From Lachnospiraceae bacterium (GTDB lineage Bacteria; Bacillota; Clostridia; Lachnospirales; Lachnospiraceae), in contig VSNR01000050.1 in assembly GCA_009774345.1 (NCBI GenBank), positions 1-24,170 on the forward strand: a stretch of 24,170 nucleotides of DNA, read 5' to 3'. Numbering within the stretch: position 1 is the stretch's first letter; every line of letters starts with the position of its first letter. Both the position numbers and the translations under genes were made by a program. The notes beneath the pieces are model-generated. The model was not told where the DNA came from. It ran no database searches and was given only the letters and a program-made list of their open reading frames with translations. This document shows positions 1-7,262 of this stretch, piece after piece.

Positions 1-68
1 GTTTACATGTAGAATTTATAAGCAATAAATATTGTATAATATTTTAGGTGAGTAATGGTCATATGCCC

Positions 69-128
69 ATTGCTCCCTTTTCATACATAGAAAAAAGGAG
101 CAATGCGACATGACAAAAGTCACATTGC
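69..128. repeat. Overlapping inverted repeats that can form alternative hairpins
   Basis: ATTGCTCC at 69-76 pairs perfectly with GGAGCAAT at 97-104, helped by the adjoining T and A runs. The right arm overlaps GCAATG at 100-105, which can instead pair with CATTGC at 123-128 around an inner TGAC/GTCA stem. The two folds exclude each other. The element ends about 58 bases before the start of the broken XRE gene. It could be an old terminator or leader structure. No U-run follows and no function is assigned. Confidence 0.5.
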
Positions 129-185
129 AATCTGTTTTCAGATATCTCGCATTGCTATGATTAGCATAAAAGCGAGGTACAAAGC

Positions 186-524
186 ATGAAAACAGAAAAA
201 AAAGAAATTAATATGCAGATAGGGAAACGGTTGTAGAGCGTCAGAGAAAATAGCGGCTATACACAGGAAGCATTTGCGGAAACGCTGGAGGTAAGTGTAG
301 AACACTACCGAAAATTAGAAAGTGGAGTTTATGGACTACTGCCGGAAAAGATGTTGATTTTGTACAAAAAATATAGGATAGATCCTACTTACCTGATTAC
401 GGGGGAAAAGAACCATATTTTTGACTTGGAGATGTTTCTTTCAAATTGTAGCAAGGAAGAACGGAACAAGTTTGTCGGGCAGGCACTCTCGTACATAGAA
501 AAGCTGATCACAGGGCAGATGTAA
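186..524 (+). pseudogene. XRE-family helix-turn-helix regulator with an in-frame amber stop
   Basis: Reading from ATG 186, the frame gives MKTEKKEINMQIGKRL, then TAG at 234-236. It then runs open to TAA at 522-524 with a typical helix-turn-helix: SVRENSGYTQEAFAE, then VSVEHYRKLESG. The residue lost fits a Gln (CAG to TAG), which is common at this position of XRE proteins, so one transition would explain the break. The intact protein would be about 112 residues, a usual size for small XRE regulators beside agr-like LytTR/GHKL pairs. The next two genes are also broken, so the module looks dead. Internal initiation or amber readthrough cannot be excluded. Confidence 0.75.
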
Positions 525-573
525 GCATTTCCCCCTCTGTAAATTTAAGATATGTGTGTATGGAGGTGGATGA

Positions 574-1009
574 ATGAAAATAGCAGTCTGTGATGATGAT
601 CCAAAGGCTGTTGAGATATTTGACAGATATGCGGCTGCGGCTCCTGTTGGAAAAGGCAGAAAACTATCTTGGAATGACAAATCAGAGTTTTTCTTTTGGT
701 TACGGCAAAAGCCGTTACAGTCTTAAGTTTGACGAAATCCTTTATTTTGAGAAAAAAGGTCGTCAGGCGCTTATACATACAGCAGATAACATATACAAGA
801 CCAACATGACAACGAAAGAAATATGGGAATCCATTGATGAGGGGATGTTTGCCACCATACATGGCTCCTTTATTGTTAATCTAAAACATGTAAAGACAGT
901 TTCCAGCGGGGGTGTCCGCATGTTCAATGGGCAGGAGCTTGCAGTCACCAGAAGATATCGTAAGAGCCTCGCAGAAAAACATATGGAGTTTGTGCAGGGA
1001 GGAATGTGA
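574..1009 (+). pseudogene. AgrA-like LytTR response regulator, receiver domain mostly deleted and frameshifted
   Basis: A good ribosome site (GGAGG at 563-567) leads to ATG 574 and the start of a receiver domain, MKIAVCDDDPKAVEIFDRY, with the acidic Asp cluster. After about 20 codons this frame leaves the family. The LytTR DNA-binding domain follows in another frame, from about 640 to TGA 1007-1009 (SRYSLKFDEILYFEKKGRQ, then a segment with IHGSFIVNLKHV, then MFNGQELAVTRRYRKSL). About 100 codons of receiver, including the phosphoacceptor Asp and the switch region, are missing at the junction. A truncated LytTR protein could start at ATG 590, but it has no ribosome site and no control domain. 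The next gene starts one base after the stop, as in normal agr-type operons. Confidence 0.8.
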
Positions 1010-1010
1010 C

Positions 1011-1820
1011 ATGGCGCTGTACGGAATCCGTTTTGCAATAAACATATTTGACCTGTGCATTTTCTGGCGTTTTCTGGAGGTCTTTCTTGGGAAGAGAAGA
1101 ACTTCCGTGGAAATCTCCGTAGTGATTCTTGTAGTATGTGAGGCAGCGGGGAGTATCATCAACCTAAAAGGGATAAACTGGCTGAACCTTATTACATTAG
1201 CGGCAATATTAGGAATATTTATATGTCAGTACGAGGGAAACATATCAACGAAAGTGGTTGCAGTGATGATGTATATGGGGCTGGTAGTAGTCGCAGAACC
1301 GGTAGGATATATCATTTACAGGGTATTTATGGGAAAGCTGCTGGCAAACGAGCAGGCTGTATATTATATTACAGTGTTTGTAATGGAGCTTTTCCGTGCT
1401 GTTTTGGTGGAGGTGTTCTGCCGGATTAAGATGGGAAAGATTCTGCGTATGTCTGCAATGCCCAGGGAAGTCATTTATATGCTGGTACTGATTCCATTTG
1501 CAAGCTTGGTAGGGTGTTTTCTACTGATTGAAGTGGTACGGGAGCAGTTGTCGGCACGGACCGGCGTTTTGTGTATCTGTATTATCTTTACAATCATCTT
1601 AACGGATTACATGGTGTTCCTGATGATGGAAAGCTACACGGACATGGCAGAGAAGCAGCATGAGGAAGAAATGGTTTTAAGGGAGATTACCTACCAGGAT
1701 GAATATTATAAAGATATGGAGCGGTATCAGGAGGAGATTCAGAATATCAAGCATGACATGAAAAACCGCCTGTCAACACTTTATGATGCAGCAGGGGAGG
1801 GAGACAGCAGCATGATATGA
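1011..1820 (+). pseudogene. AgrC-like sensor histidine kinase, truncated before the ATPase domain
   Basis: GGGAGG about ten bases upstream supports ATG 1011. Upstream in-frame starts lie inside the LytTR gene. The 269 residues hold about six hydrophobic membrane segments (residues ~5-200), then a cytoplasmic helix and the dimerisation/H-box (NIKHDMKNRLSTLYDAA), whose His is the expected phosphorylation site. The frame ends 13 residues later at TGA 1818-1820. The GHKL ATP-binding domain, normally about 150 more residues, is absent. The sequence changes abruptly to the tail of a PLP enzyme at about 1813-1819, so this is a rearrangement junction and not a point mutation. Without the ATPase domain the protein cannot be an active kinase. 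Confidence 0.8.
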
Positions 1821-1953
1821 GGCAAGGCTGTGGCTTGACAGTGGCAAAATATTTGGGGAGAGCGGAAGGGGATTTCAGAGAATCAACGTCGCCTGTCCCC
1901 GGAGCGTGCTGTCAGAAGCATTGGAAAGAATCCGTAAAGCAATACAGAAATAG
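1819..1953 (+). pseudogene. C-terminal remnant of a PatB/MalY-type PLP C-S lyase
   Basis: Frame 1819-1953 reads EARLWLDSGKIFG, then GRGFQRINVACPRS, then SEALERIRKAIQK and a stop. This matches the end of class I/II aminotransferase-fold cystathionine beta-lyases of the PatB/MalY type, whose last ~45 residues carry the W-L-D-x-G-x-I-F-G and F-x-R-I-N-x-A-C-P-R patterns. The catalytic Lys and the rest (about 340 residues) are missing. The last 15 codons and 3' flank (1906-1966) recur with 5 differences in 61 bases at 18337-18397, just upstream of pdxS. The fragment therefore comes from a locus in which this gene preceded pdxS. Confidence 0.75.
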
Positions 1954-1968
1954 AAGGGGGATGCAATT

Positions 1969-2061
1969 CAGATCGGCGTTTCCTTTCATACGGAGGTTAC
2001 AGGATGTACCAGACTGCATGAATACTTTCTACAGACATGCCAGGTTCATTCCAAACCATAG
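1969..2061 (+). pseudogene. pdxT: C-terminal remnant of PdxT (glutaminase subunit of PLP synthase)
   Basis: Thirty codons and a stop match the end of the intact PdxT at 19279-19857. The near-identical DNA block 1969-2073 equals 19765-19869 with 3 differences in 105 bases and extends 12 bases past the stop. The catalytic HPE of the intact copy reads HTE here. The patB tail block ends only 2 bases earlier, so pdxS and most of pdxT (about 1.4 kb) were removed by one deletion, assuming the same gene order as at 18337-19857. No start signal; not functional. Confidence 0.85.
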
Positions 2062-2074
2062 CCAATATCTATTG

Positions 2075-2263
2075 GATGCATTTACAGAAGGTAAGACGTT
2101 TGCGGTCAGTGAAGGAATCCTTGTGGGAATCTCTTCCGGGGCTGCGCTTAAGGCTGCAGTAATCCTTGCGAACAGGCCGGAAAATAAAGGAAAGACGATT
2201 GTGGTATTGCTCCCGGACTCCGGCGACAGATATTTGTTTACCCCATTGTTTAATAATAATTAA
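2075..2263 (+). pseudogene. cysK: C-terminal remnant of cysteine synthase CysK
   Basis: After the pdxT block ends at 2073, the sequence encodes DAFTEGKTFAVSEGILVGIS, then SGAALKAAVILANRPENKGK, then TIVVLLPDSGDRY to TAA 2261-2263. These are hallmark C-terminal motifs of O-acetylserine sulfhydrylase A: the SSGAA loop, and the PDSGDRY that contacts the PLP pyridine nitrogen. About 240 N-terminal residues, including the PLP lysine, are lost. The remnant suggests an ancestral neighbourhood rich in sulfur and PLP genes. Whether another cysK exists elsewhere in the genome cannot be seen here. Confidence 0.85.
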
Positions 2264-2323
2264 GAAGAACTGTTAAGCGATATGAAACAAATTTACCCAA
2301 ACAGATAAAACTGAAAAATACAA

Positions 2324-2390
2324 AAAATGCTACATGGAAAACCGGAGGTTTTGTTAAAAAGATTAACAGGCCTCTGGCATTTTCTTTATC
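2324..2390 (+). terminator. Probable terminator of the former cysK gene
   Basis: CCGGAGG at 2342-2348 pairs with CCTCTGG at 2371-2377 (one G-U) around an inner GTTAA/TTAAC. AAAATGC at 2324-2330 can add pairing with GCATTTT at 2377-2383. TTTTCTTTAT follows. The left arm and flank resemble the hairpin at 8894-8936: both contain TGGAAAACC, G or A, then GAGGTTTTGTT. Confidence 0.55.
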
Positions 2391-2435
2391 CCCCATTATA
2401 GCTCTAAAATCAAGATGACGTAGCCGTTGTGGCCA

Positions 2436-2864
2436 TCATGGAAACGGGCATCCTGGACGTTGTCCCCCATCCACAAGATCCGCCAGTGTGATGCCGAAAA
2501 AATAATCGTGTAACATGTTATCAAATTTTCTCCACATGGGAAGGGTCTTGCAGAATGATTCCCTCGGGCATTGTTCAGCGTCCATGCCCAGGCACGCGAC
2601 TGTTGCCAGTGTTCCCTCCGTCAGTTCCAGAATCTCACCCACTGTGTATTCTTCTGGTTTGCGTATCAGGCGGTATCCGCCGCCTTTTCCGCTTGTTCCC
2701 TTCACCAGCCTGCCTTTTACAAGAATCTTTACAATAATCTCCAGATACTTTTTTGAAATATCTTGTCTCGCGGCTGTTTCGTCAAGTGGAACAGGTGTAT
2801 CAGCAGGCTGTTCTGCAAGGTCTATCATGAAGCGGATTGCATAGCGTCCTTTTGTTGAAATCAT
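2436..2864 (-). CDS. Rrf2-family transcriptional regulator (CymR/IscR-like)
   Basis: A 142-residue protein starts with the family signature MISTKGRYAIRFMIDLA, followed by a winged helix (residues ~8-70, with ISKKYLEIIVKIL and GKGGGYRL). Cys91, Cys99 and Cys105 have nearly the spacing of the three [Fe-S] ligands of IscR (92, 98, 104), so an iron-sulfur or thiol sensor is plausible. AAGGAGG lies eight bases before ATG. The gene diverges from the sulfur amino acid uptake genes and faces an inverted repeat (2938-2964) over their promoter, which makes it the likely local regulator. Family members repress cysteine metabolism (CymR) or Fe-S assembly (IscR). The ligand here is not known. Confidence 0.9.
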   Translation of the reverse strand: MISTKGRYAIRFMIDLAEQPADTPVPLDETAARQDISKKYLEIIVKILVKGRLVKGTSGKGGGYRLIRKPEEYTVGEILELTEGTLATVACLGMDAEQCPRESFCKTLPMWRKFDNMLHDYFFGITLADLVDGGQRPGCPFP

Positions 2865-2937
2865 AATGGCATTCCTCCTTGTTTTATTTTAGCGTAAAGT
2901 ATCAGGGGAAAGCAAGACAAAAAAATATTTTTAAATC

Positions 2938-2964
2938 ACCTACTAACCTATTGACAAAGTAGGT
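2938..2964. promoter_or_regulatory. Candidate Rrf2 operator over the -35 region
   Basis: ACCTACT at 2938-2944 is a perfect inverted match to AGTAGGT at 2958-2964. A further half-site, ACCTA at 2946-2950, pairs with TAGGT at 2960-2964 in a compact 19-bp palindrome that contains the TTGACA box. Rrf2 proteins bind such palindromes, and an Rrf2 gene diverges 73 bp away. Binding would block RNA polymerase at the uptake promoter. Two possible registers leave the exact operator open. Confidence 0.6.
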
Positions 2965-2979
2965 AAATGGGTGTAATGT
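2951..2979 (+). promoter_or_regulatory. Sigma-A-type promoter of the uptake operon
   Basis: TTGACA at 2951-2956 and TAATGT at 2974-2979 are separated by exactly 17 bases. Transcription would start near 2986 and give a leader of about 320 bases before ATG 3307. That leader carries the Cys-codon ORF and a terminator. Confidence 0.7.
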
Positions 2980-3029
2980 AATATTATGGAATTTGAGCAG
3001 GGATTTATTTCAGAAAGGAGAGAAATGCT

Positions 3030-3191
3030 ATGGACAGACGAAACGATTCTTATTTTGCTATTGCATGTTGTTGCCGAATGCTGTATACCCGGGCATATCT
3101 GTATGGCCAGGTGCATTCGTCTGCTTTGCAATGCACTGACATAGGACATTTCGATCTGGAATGTTGTATTGCCGTCTGCCTGGGTAACTGA
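3030..3191 (+). CDS. Cys-rich leader peptide, putative attenuator ORF
   Basis: AAAGGAG at 3014-3020 precedes ATG 3030. The 53-residue product begins MDRRNDSYFAIACCCRM and has three consecutive Cys codons (TGT TGT TGC, 3066-3074), then Cys35, Cys45, Cys46 and Cys50. Its stop codon (3189-3191) lies in the loop of the terminator hairpin at 3179-3204. This is the layout of amino-acid attenuators: ribosome stalling on Cys codons when Cys-tRNA is scarce would change leader folding. It precedes a sulfur amino acid importer, which fits. An overlapping frame from ATG 3025 (39 codons, five Cys, stop near 3144) is an alternative reading. No homologue is recognised from memory, so function is inferred. 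Confidence 0.55.
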   Translation: MDRRNDSYFAIACCCRMLYTRAYLYGQVHSSALQCTDIGHFDLECCIAVCLGN

Positions 3192-3211
3192 ATGGTATCC
3201 CAGGTTTTTTT
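3179..3211 (+). terminator. Intrinsic terminator in the leader (attenuator)
   Basis: CCTGGG at 3179-3184 pairs with CCCAGG at 3199-3204, followed by seven T (3205-3211). It sits in the untranslated leader, 95 bases before the binding-protein gene and downstream of its promoter, so it should stop transcription unless disrupted. The CCAGG near 3107-3111 in the leader ORF could pair with the CCTGG arm as an antiterminator. Confidence 0.75.
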
Positions 3212-3306
3212 ATGCACACAGTCACCCAAAGGAAATTTCGATTGCTCAGATTCTATTTTATAATCAAATTTGTCAGTTACATGACAGAAAGAGGAGGAAC
3301 TATATT

Positions 3307-4992
3307 ATGAAACATTTTGTGTTGAAACGGTTCGGAGCAATTTTATTTGTCTTTACTTTTCTGATATCGGTGCTGACCGGATGCGGTGCCAAAGCGCCCA
3401 CAAGTGGTACGGCAGAAAGTTCCAAAAGCGCGGAGGAAGCGGGGAACAGTGAGACAGACAGCACCGCGGACACTGTGTACAGGACGGTGGATGAGATCAA
3501 AGAAAGCGGCACGATCAATATCGGTGTGTTTTCCGACAAAAGTCCGTTTGGATATGTAGATGAGAACGGCGAGTATCAGGGATATGATGTCTATTTCGGC
3601 AACCGGATCGGCAAAGATCTTGGCGTGGAGATTAATTATGTATCCACGGAAGCCGCAAACCGCATTGAGTATCTGCAGACAGGCAAGGTTGACATCATCC
3701 TGGCGAATTTTACAGTGACAGAGGAGCGCGCGCAGGAAGTCGATTTCGCGCTGCCGTACATGAACGTGGCGCTCGGTGTCGTGTCTCCTGAGGACGCGGT
3801 GATCACCAGCCTGGATGCGGTTGGCGCGGACGACGAAGTGATCGTTATTTCGGGAACGACTGCCGAGACTTATCTGACGAAGAATTATCCTGACATTAAA
3901 CTGCAGAAATATGACGCTTACGCGGAAGCGAAGACGGCTTTTGAGAACCGCAACGGTGTGGCATGGGCAAACGACAATACGGAGGTCATCGCATTTGCCA
4001 TCGAGAATCCCGGTTATGAAGTCGGCATTCCCTCCCTTGGCAGCGCGGACACGATCGCGCCCGCTGTGACGAAAGGAAATGAAAGCCTTCTGAACTGGCT
4101 GAATGATGAGATCAAGGCTCTCGGCACGGAAAAATTCTTCCACGCCGATTATGAGGCGACGCTGCTTGATACCTATGGCGCGGATTATGAGGATACACTG
4201 GTTGTGGAAGGCGGTGCGGCCGCAGAGACAGGTACAGAAGCGGCAGAGGTGGAAAACAAGGGCGTGATCACCGTGGCAGCTTCCCCTACCCCGCATGCTG
4301 AAATTCTTGCAGCGGCTGCGGATATCCTGAAAAAGGAAGGCTGGACACTGGAAGTTACTGAGTTTGAAGACTATGTACAGCCAAACCTGGTAGTGGACAG
4401 CGGTGAGATTGACGCCAATTATTTCCAGCATGTCCCGTATCTGGATGACTTTAATGAGGAAAAGGGAACTTCCCTTGTATCTGTCGGAGGCGTTCACTAC
4501 GAACCGTTTGGCATTTATCCGGGTACAAAGTCAGCCCTCTCTGATCTGGCAGAGGGCGACGTGATCGCAGTGCCGAATGACACGACCAACGAGGCAAGAG
4601 CACTGCTTCTGCTTCAGGATAATGGCATCATTACACTGGCGGACGGCGCAGGGCTGAAGGCTACCGTGAAGGATATCACGGATAATCCCAAGAATATTAA
4701 GATTCAGGAGTTGGAGGCGGCGCAGGTTTCCAGGGTGAAGGACGAGGTGGCGTTTGTCGTGCTGAATGGCAACTATGCATTAGAAGCGGGATTCTCTGTT
4801 GCCCATGACGCCGTGGCTTATGAGACCAGCGAATCTGAGGCGGCAAAGACCTATGTGAATGTCCTGGTTGTAAAAAAAGGAAATGAGAACGAGGAAGGGA
4901 TTCAGGCGCTTGTCAAAGTTTTGAAATCGGATGCGATTCGGCAGTATATTGTTGACAGTTATGACGGAGCGGTTGTACCATTTGAGGATTAA
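3307..4992 (+). CDS. Lipoprotein fusing two ABC-importer binding proteins (CjaA-like + MetQ-like)
   Basis: ATG 3307 follows GAGGAGG. The frame is open upstream to 3169, but that part overlaps the terminator. The 561-residue product has a lipoprotein signal (lipobox LTGC, Cys26) and a Ser/Ala/Glu-rich linker. Residues ~63-300 form an SBP_bac_3 domain resembling the Campylobacter cysteine receptor CjaA (VFSDKSPFGYVDENGEYQGY; EAANRIEYLQTGKVDIILAN). Residues ~317-561 form an NlpA/MetQ domain (HAEIL; NYFQHVPYL; VHYEPFGIYPG; IAVPNDTTNEARALLLLQ). Single receptors are about 260 residues, so this is a true two-domain fusion with no stop between. Downstream lie one MetNI-type and one polar-amino-acid-type transporter, matching the two domains. 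Likely ligands are cysteine/cystine (N-terminal) and methionine (C-terminal); this is inference from families. Confidence 0.9.
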   Translation: MKHFVLKRFGAILFVFTFLISVLTGCGAKAPTSGTAESSKSAEEAGNSETDSTADTVYRTVDEIKESGTINIGVFSDKSPFGYVDENGEYQGYDVYFGNRIGKDLGVEINYVSTEAANRIEYLQTGKVDIILANFTVTEERAQEVDFALPYMNVALGVVSPEDAVITSLDAVGADDEVIVISGTTAETYLTKNYPDIKLQKYDAYAEAKTAFENRNGVAWANDNTEVIAFAIENPGYEVGIPSLGSADTIAPAVTKGNESLLNWLNDEIKALGTEKFFHADYEATLLDTYGADYEDTLVVEGGAAAETGTEAAEVENKGVITVAASPTPHAEILAAAADILKKEGWTLEVTEFEDYVQPNLVVDSGEIDANYFQHVPYLDDFNEEKGTSLVSVGGVHYEPFGIYPGTKSALSDLAEGDVIAVPNDTTNEARALLLLQDNGIITLADGAGLKATVKDITDNPKNIKIQELEAAQVSRVKDEVAFVVLNGNYALEAGFSVAHDAVAYETSESEAAKTYVNVLVVKKGNENEEGIQALVKVLKSDAIRQYIVDSYDGAVVPFED

Positions 4993-5089
4993 GGAAACAG
5001 GATTTAGGAAATAGCAGGCAGCGTCGGATCCCTTGCGGAAGCATACGGGCACCAATGTGAAAAACCATATATAGCAGAGGCTGACGGGT

Positions 5090-5125
5090 GCCCGGCGCGC
5101 GGGCCGGGGAGGAGAATAATCCCCG
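5090..5125 (+). other. Tandem GC-rich hairpins between receptor and transporter genes
   Basis: GCCCG/CGGGC (5090-5094 with 5100-5104) is followed at once by CGGGGA/TCCCCG (5105-5110 with 5120-5125). No U-run follows. In binding-protein operons, such structures after the receptor gene often stabilise its mRNA end so that receptor exceeds transporter. That role is inferred here. Confidence 0.5.
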
Positions 5126-5149
5126 ACCCGATTAAGGAGAAGATATTTT

Positions 5150-5923
5150 ATGGAAACAGCATACATAGAGGTTCGGAATCTCACAAAAACATATTCTGCA
5201 AAAAACGGGAATGTGGAGGCTCTAAAATCAGTGTCACTTTCCGTTCTGAAAAATGATATTTTCGGCGTGATCGGGCTGTCCGGCGCGGGGAAAAGTACAC
5301 TGGTCAGATGCTTAAATCTGCTTGAGCGTCCGGATTCGGGCGAAGTGTTCATAGGCGGACAGAATCTGCTGACGCTCGGCAGAGAGCAGCTGCGGCTCCG
5401 CCGGCAGAAGATCGGCATGATTTTCCAGCATTTTAACCTGTTAGAACAGCAGAATGTCCTGGCAAATGTCTGCTTTCCCATGGAGATTCGGGGAGTTCCG
5501 GTAAGGCAGCGGAAAGAAAAGGCGATGGAACTGCTCAAAAAGGTTGGTCTGGAGGATAAGGCAGGCGCCTATCCATCTCAGCTTTCCGGCGGACAAAAGC
5601 AGCGGGTTGCCATCGCAAGAGTGCTCGCAAATGAACCGGATATCTTACTGTGTGATGAGGCGACCAGCGCACTGGACCCGGAGACGACCAAAACGATTTT
5701 AGACCTGTTGAAAAGCATTCATGACACCATGGGAATCACCATGGTCATCATCACCCATGAAATGAGGGTGATCCAGGAGATCTGTACGAAGGTGGCTGTA
5801 TTGGACCAGGGCACTGTCCAGGAGTGCGGAAGTGTCACAAAAATCTTTAATCATCCGAAATCAAAAGCGGCAAAACGTCTGCTTTTGATACGGGATACGG
5901 AGGAAATGGCAGATGTGGGATAA
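5150..5923 (+). CDS. ABC transporter ATPase, MetN-like but without the NIL domain
   Basis: ATG 5150 follows AAGGAGA. The 257 residues contain Walker A GLSGAGKST (42-50), Q-loop Gln93, signature LSGGQKQR (145-152), Walker B ILLCDE (165-170) with DEATSALDP, and the switch His203. The DEATSALDP form and the neighbouring MetI-type permease place it with methionine-importer ATPases. Classical MetN has about 340 residues with a C-terminal methionine-sensing NIL domain. Here the protein ends after the nucleotide-binding domain, so methionine trans-inhibition should be absent. It overlaps the permease gene by 11 bases, which indicates coupled translation. Confidence 0.92.
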   Translation: METAYIEVRNLTKTYSAKNGNVEALKSVSLSVLKNDIFGVIGLSGAGKSTLVRCLNLLERPDSGEVFIGGQNLLTLGREQLRLRRQKIGMIFQHFNLLEQQNVLANVCFPMEIRGVPVRQRKEKAMELLKKVGLEDKAGAYPSQLSGGQKQRVAIARVLANEPDILLCDEATSALDPETTKTILDLLKSIHDTMGITMVIITHEMRVIQEICTKVAVLDQGTVQECGSVTKIFNHPKSKAAKRLLLIRDTEEMADVG

Positions 5924-6578
5924 GACGATGATTATAATGCTGTTGGAAGGGATTCGGGATACCTTTTATATGACGCTTGCCTCCACTTTTTTCGGATATG
6001 TGATCGGGCTGCCCATGGGAATTGTGCTGACGCTGACGGATAAGGGCGGGATAGCGCCAAACAGGACGGTTTACCGTATGCTGGATATCGTGATCAATAT
6101 TACCAGAAGCGTTCCGTTCCTGATCCTGTTGATCCTGGTAATGCCGCTGACGAAACTGATCGTCGGGAAAAGCTATGGCTCCGCAGCCACCATTGTGCCG
6201 CTCACATTGGCGGCGGCACCGCTGATTGGGCGGATGGTGGAATCTTCTCTGAAAGAAGTCGGGCAGGGCGTGATCGAGGCAGCTGTCAGCATGGGCGCCA
6301 GGACAAGAACGATTGTTTTCAAAGTGCTGATTGGCGAGGCGAGGACATCACTGCTGGTTGGGGTAACGATCGTTCTGGGGACGGTTCTTGGCTATTCTGC
6401 CATGGCAGGTGTGGTTGGCGGCGGCGGACTGGGTGATATCGCCATCCGCTATGGATATTACCGCTATGACACAGGAGTGATGCTGGTGACATTGGTATTC
6501 ATTGTAGCCATCGTGCAGCTCATGCAGGGCGCAGGGATGTTTGCGGCAAAAAAGCTCGATCACAGAAACAAAGAATAG
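5913..6578 (+). CDS. metI: MetI-type ABC transporter permease
   Basis: The 221-residue membrane protein has about five hydrophobic segments and the MetI-family coupling loop (ESSLKEVGQGVIEAAVSMGA), then a GVVGGGGLGDIAIRYGYYRY block typical of methionine permeases. It overlaps the ATPase gene by 11 bases. It should form a homodimer with that ATPase and accept substrate from the MetQ-like domain of the fused receptor. Methionine is the family substrate; related cystine or D-amino acid transport cannot be ruled out. Confidence 0.92.
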   Translation: MWDKTMIIMLLEGIRDTFYMTLASTFFGYVIGLPMGIVLTLTDKGGIAPNRTVYRMLDIVINITRSVPFLILLILVMPLTKLIVGKSYGSAATIVPLTLAAAPLIGRMVESSLKEVGQGVIEAAVSMGARTRTIVFKVLIGEARTSLLVGVTIVLGTVLGYSAMAGVVGGGGLGDIAIRYGYYRYDTGVMLVTLVFIVAIVQLMQGAGMFAAKKLDHRNKE

Positions 6579-6602
6579 GGACAGACAGATTGGAGGCAGG
6601 TT

Positions 6603-7262
6603 ATGGATTGGGAAGTGATGATGTCATATTTTCCGCTATACAGAGAGGCATTGCTGCTCACGGTCAGAATCGGATGGCAGGGGGTTTTTCTGGCATTGAT
6701 CATTGGTGTGCTCTGCGCGGTGGCAATTCATCTGAAACTGCCGGTTCTGCGTCAGGTTACGGGTGTATATATTGAGCTGTTCAGAAATACGCCCCTCCTG
6801 GTACAGTTGTTTTTTCTATACTTTGCACTTCCTAAAATAGGAATCCGCATTTCTGCGCAGGCATGCGGTTGTCTGGGACTTGGACTGCTGGGCGGCGCTT
6901 ACATGGCGGAAACGTTTCGGAGTGGTTTGGAAAATATAGCGCCGATTCAAGCGGAAAGCGCGCAGAGTCTTGGACTGAACAGGGTGCAGGCATTTCGGTA
7001 TGTGATTCTGCCGCAGGCTGTTTCTTCCAGTGTACCCGGGCTTCTTGCGAATGTGATTTTCCTGTTAAAAGAAACAAGCGTGTTTTCCACGATCAGCCTG
7101 ATGGATCTGATGTTTACTGCAAAAGACCTCATTGGAATGTATGCCAAAACCATGGAATGCTTAACCCTGCTGGTCATTTTTTATCTGATCATGCTGCTTC
7201 CGGTGTCCATACTGGGCAGCTTCGTGGAGAGGAGGCTGCGTCATGCTGAATTTGGGAATTGA
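6603..7262 (+). CDS. HisM/GlnP-type amino acid ABC permease, first of a pair
   Basis: GGAGG about seven bases before ATG 6603 supports this start. The 219 residues have the polar amino acid permease pattern: LFRNTPLLVQLFFLYFALP near residue 60, then the EAA coupling loop (ENIAPIQAESAQSLGLNRVQ) and YVILPQA. The 3' end overlaps the next permease by 20 bases. Two distinct permeases of this type usually form a heterodimer. With the ATPase at 7920 it should serve the CjaA-like domain of the fused receptor, so cysteine or cystine is the likely cargo. Confidence 0.92.
   Translation: MDWEVMMSYFPLYREALLLTVRIGWQGVFLALIIGVLCAVAIHLKLPVLRQVTGVYIELFRNTPLLVQLFFLYFALPKIGIRISAQACGCLGLGLLGGAYMAETFRSGLENIAPIQAESAQSLGLNRVQAFRYVILPQAVSSSVPGLLANVIFLLKETSVFSTISLMDLMFTAKDLIGMYAKTMECLTLLVIFYLIMLLPVSILGSFVERRLRHAEFGN

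Noticed and set aside
912..1010. Earlier start for the AgrC-like gene
   Set aside because: This part is out-of-frame LytTR coding sequence. ATG 1011 directly follows the LytTR stop and has its own ribosome site.
1817..2263. Continuous 148-codon open frame taken as one gene
   Set aside because: Only its end (2075-2263) is CysK-like. The earlier part reads patB and pdxT DNA in wrong frames, so it is a chance join of fragments.
3169..3306. Upstream in-frame extension of the fused receptor gene
   Set aside because: It crosses the terminator hairpin and would put 46 residues before a clean lipoprotein signal. ATG 3307 has an excellent ribosome site.
3150..3306. T-box or S-box riboswitch before the uptake operon
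   Set aside because: No T-box core (AGGGTGGNACCGCG-like) and no S-box-like arrangement was seen. The Cys-codon leader and terminator explain the region better.
3343..4497. Long minus-strand open frame of 384 codons inside the fused binding-protein gene
   Set aside because: It is antisense to a gene with clear domain matches, has no ribosome site, and its translation resembles no family. It reflects codon bias of the plus-strand gene.
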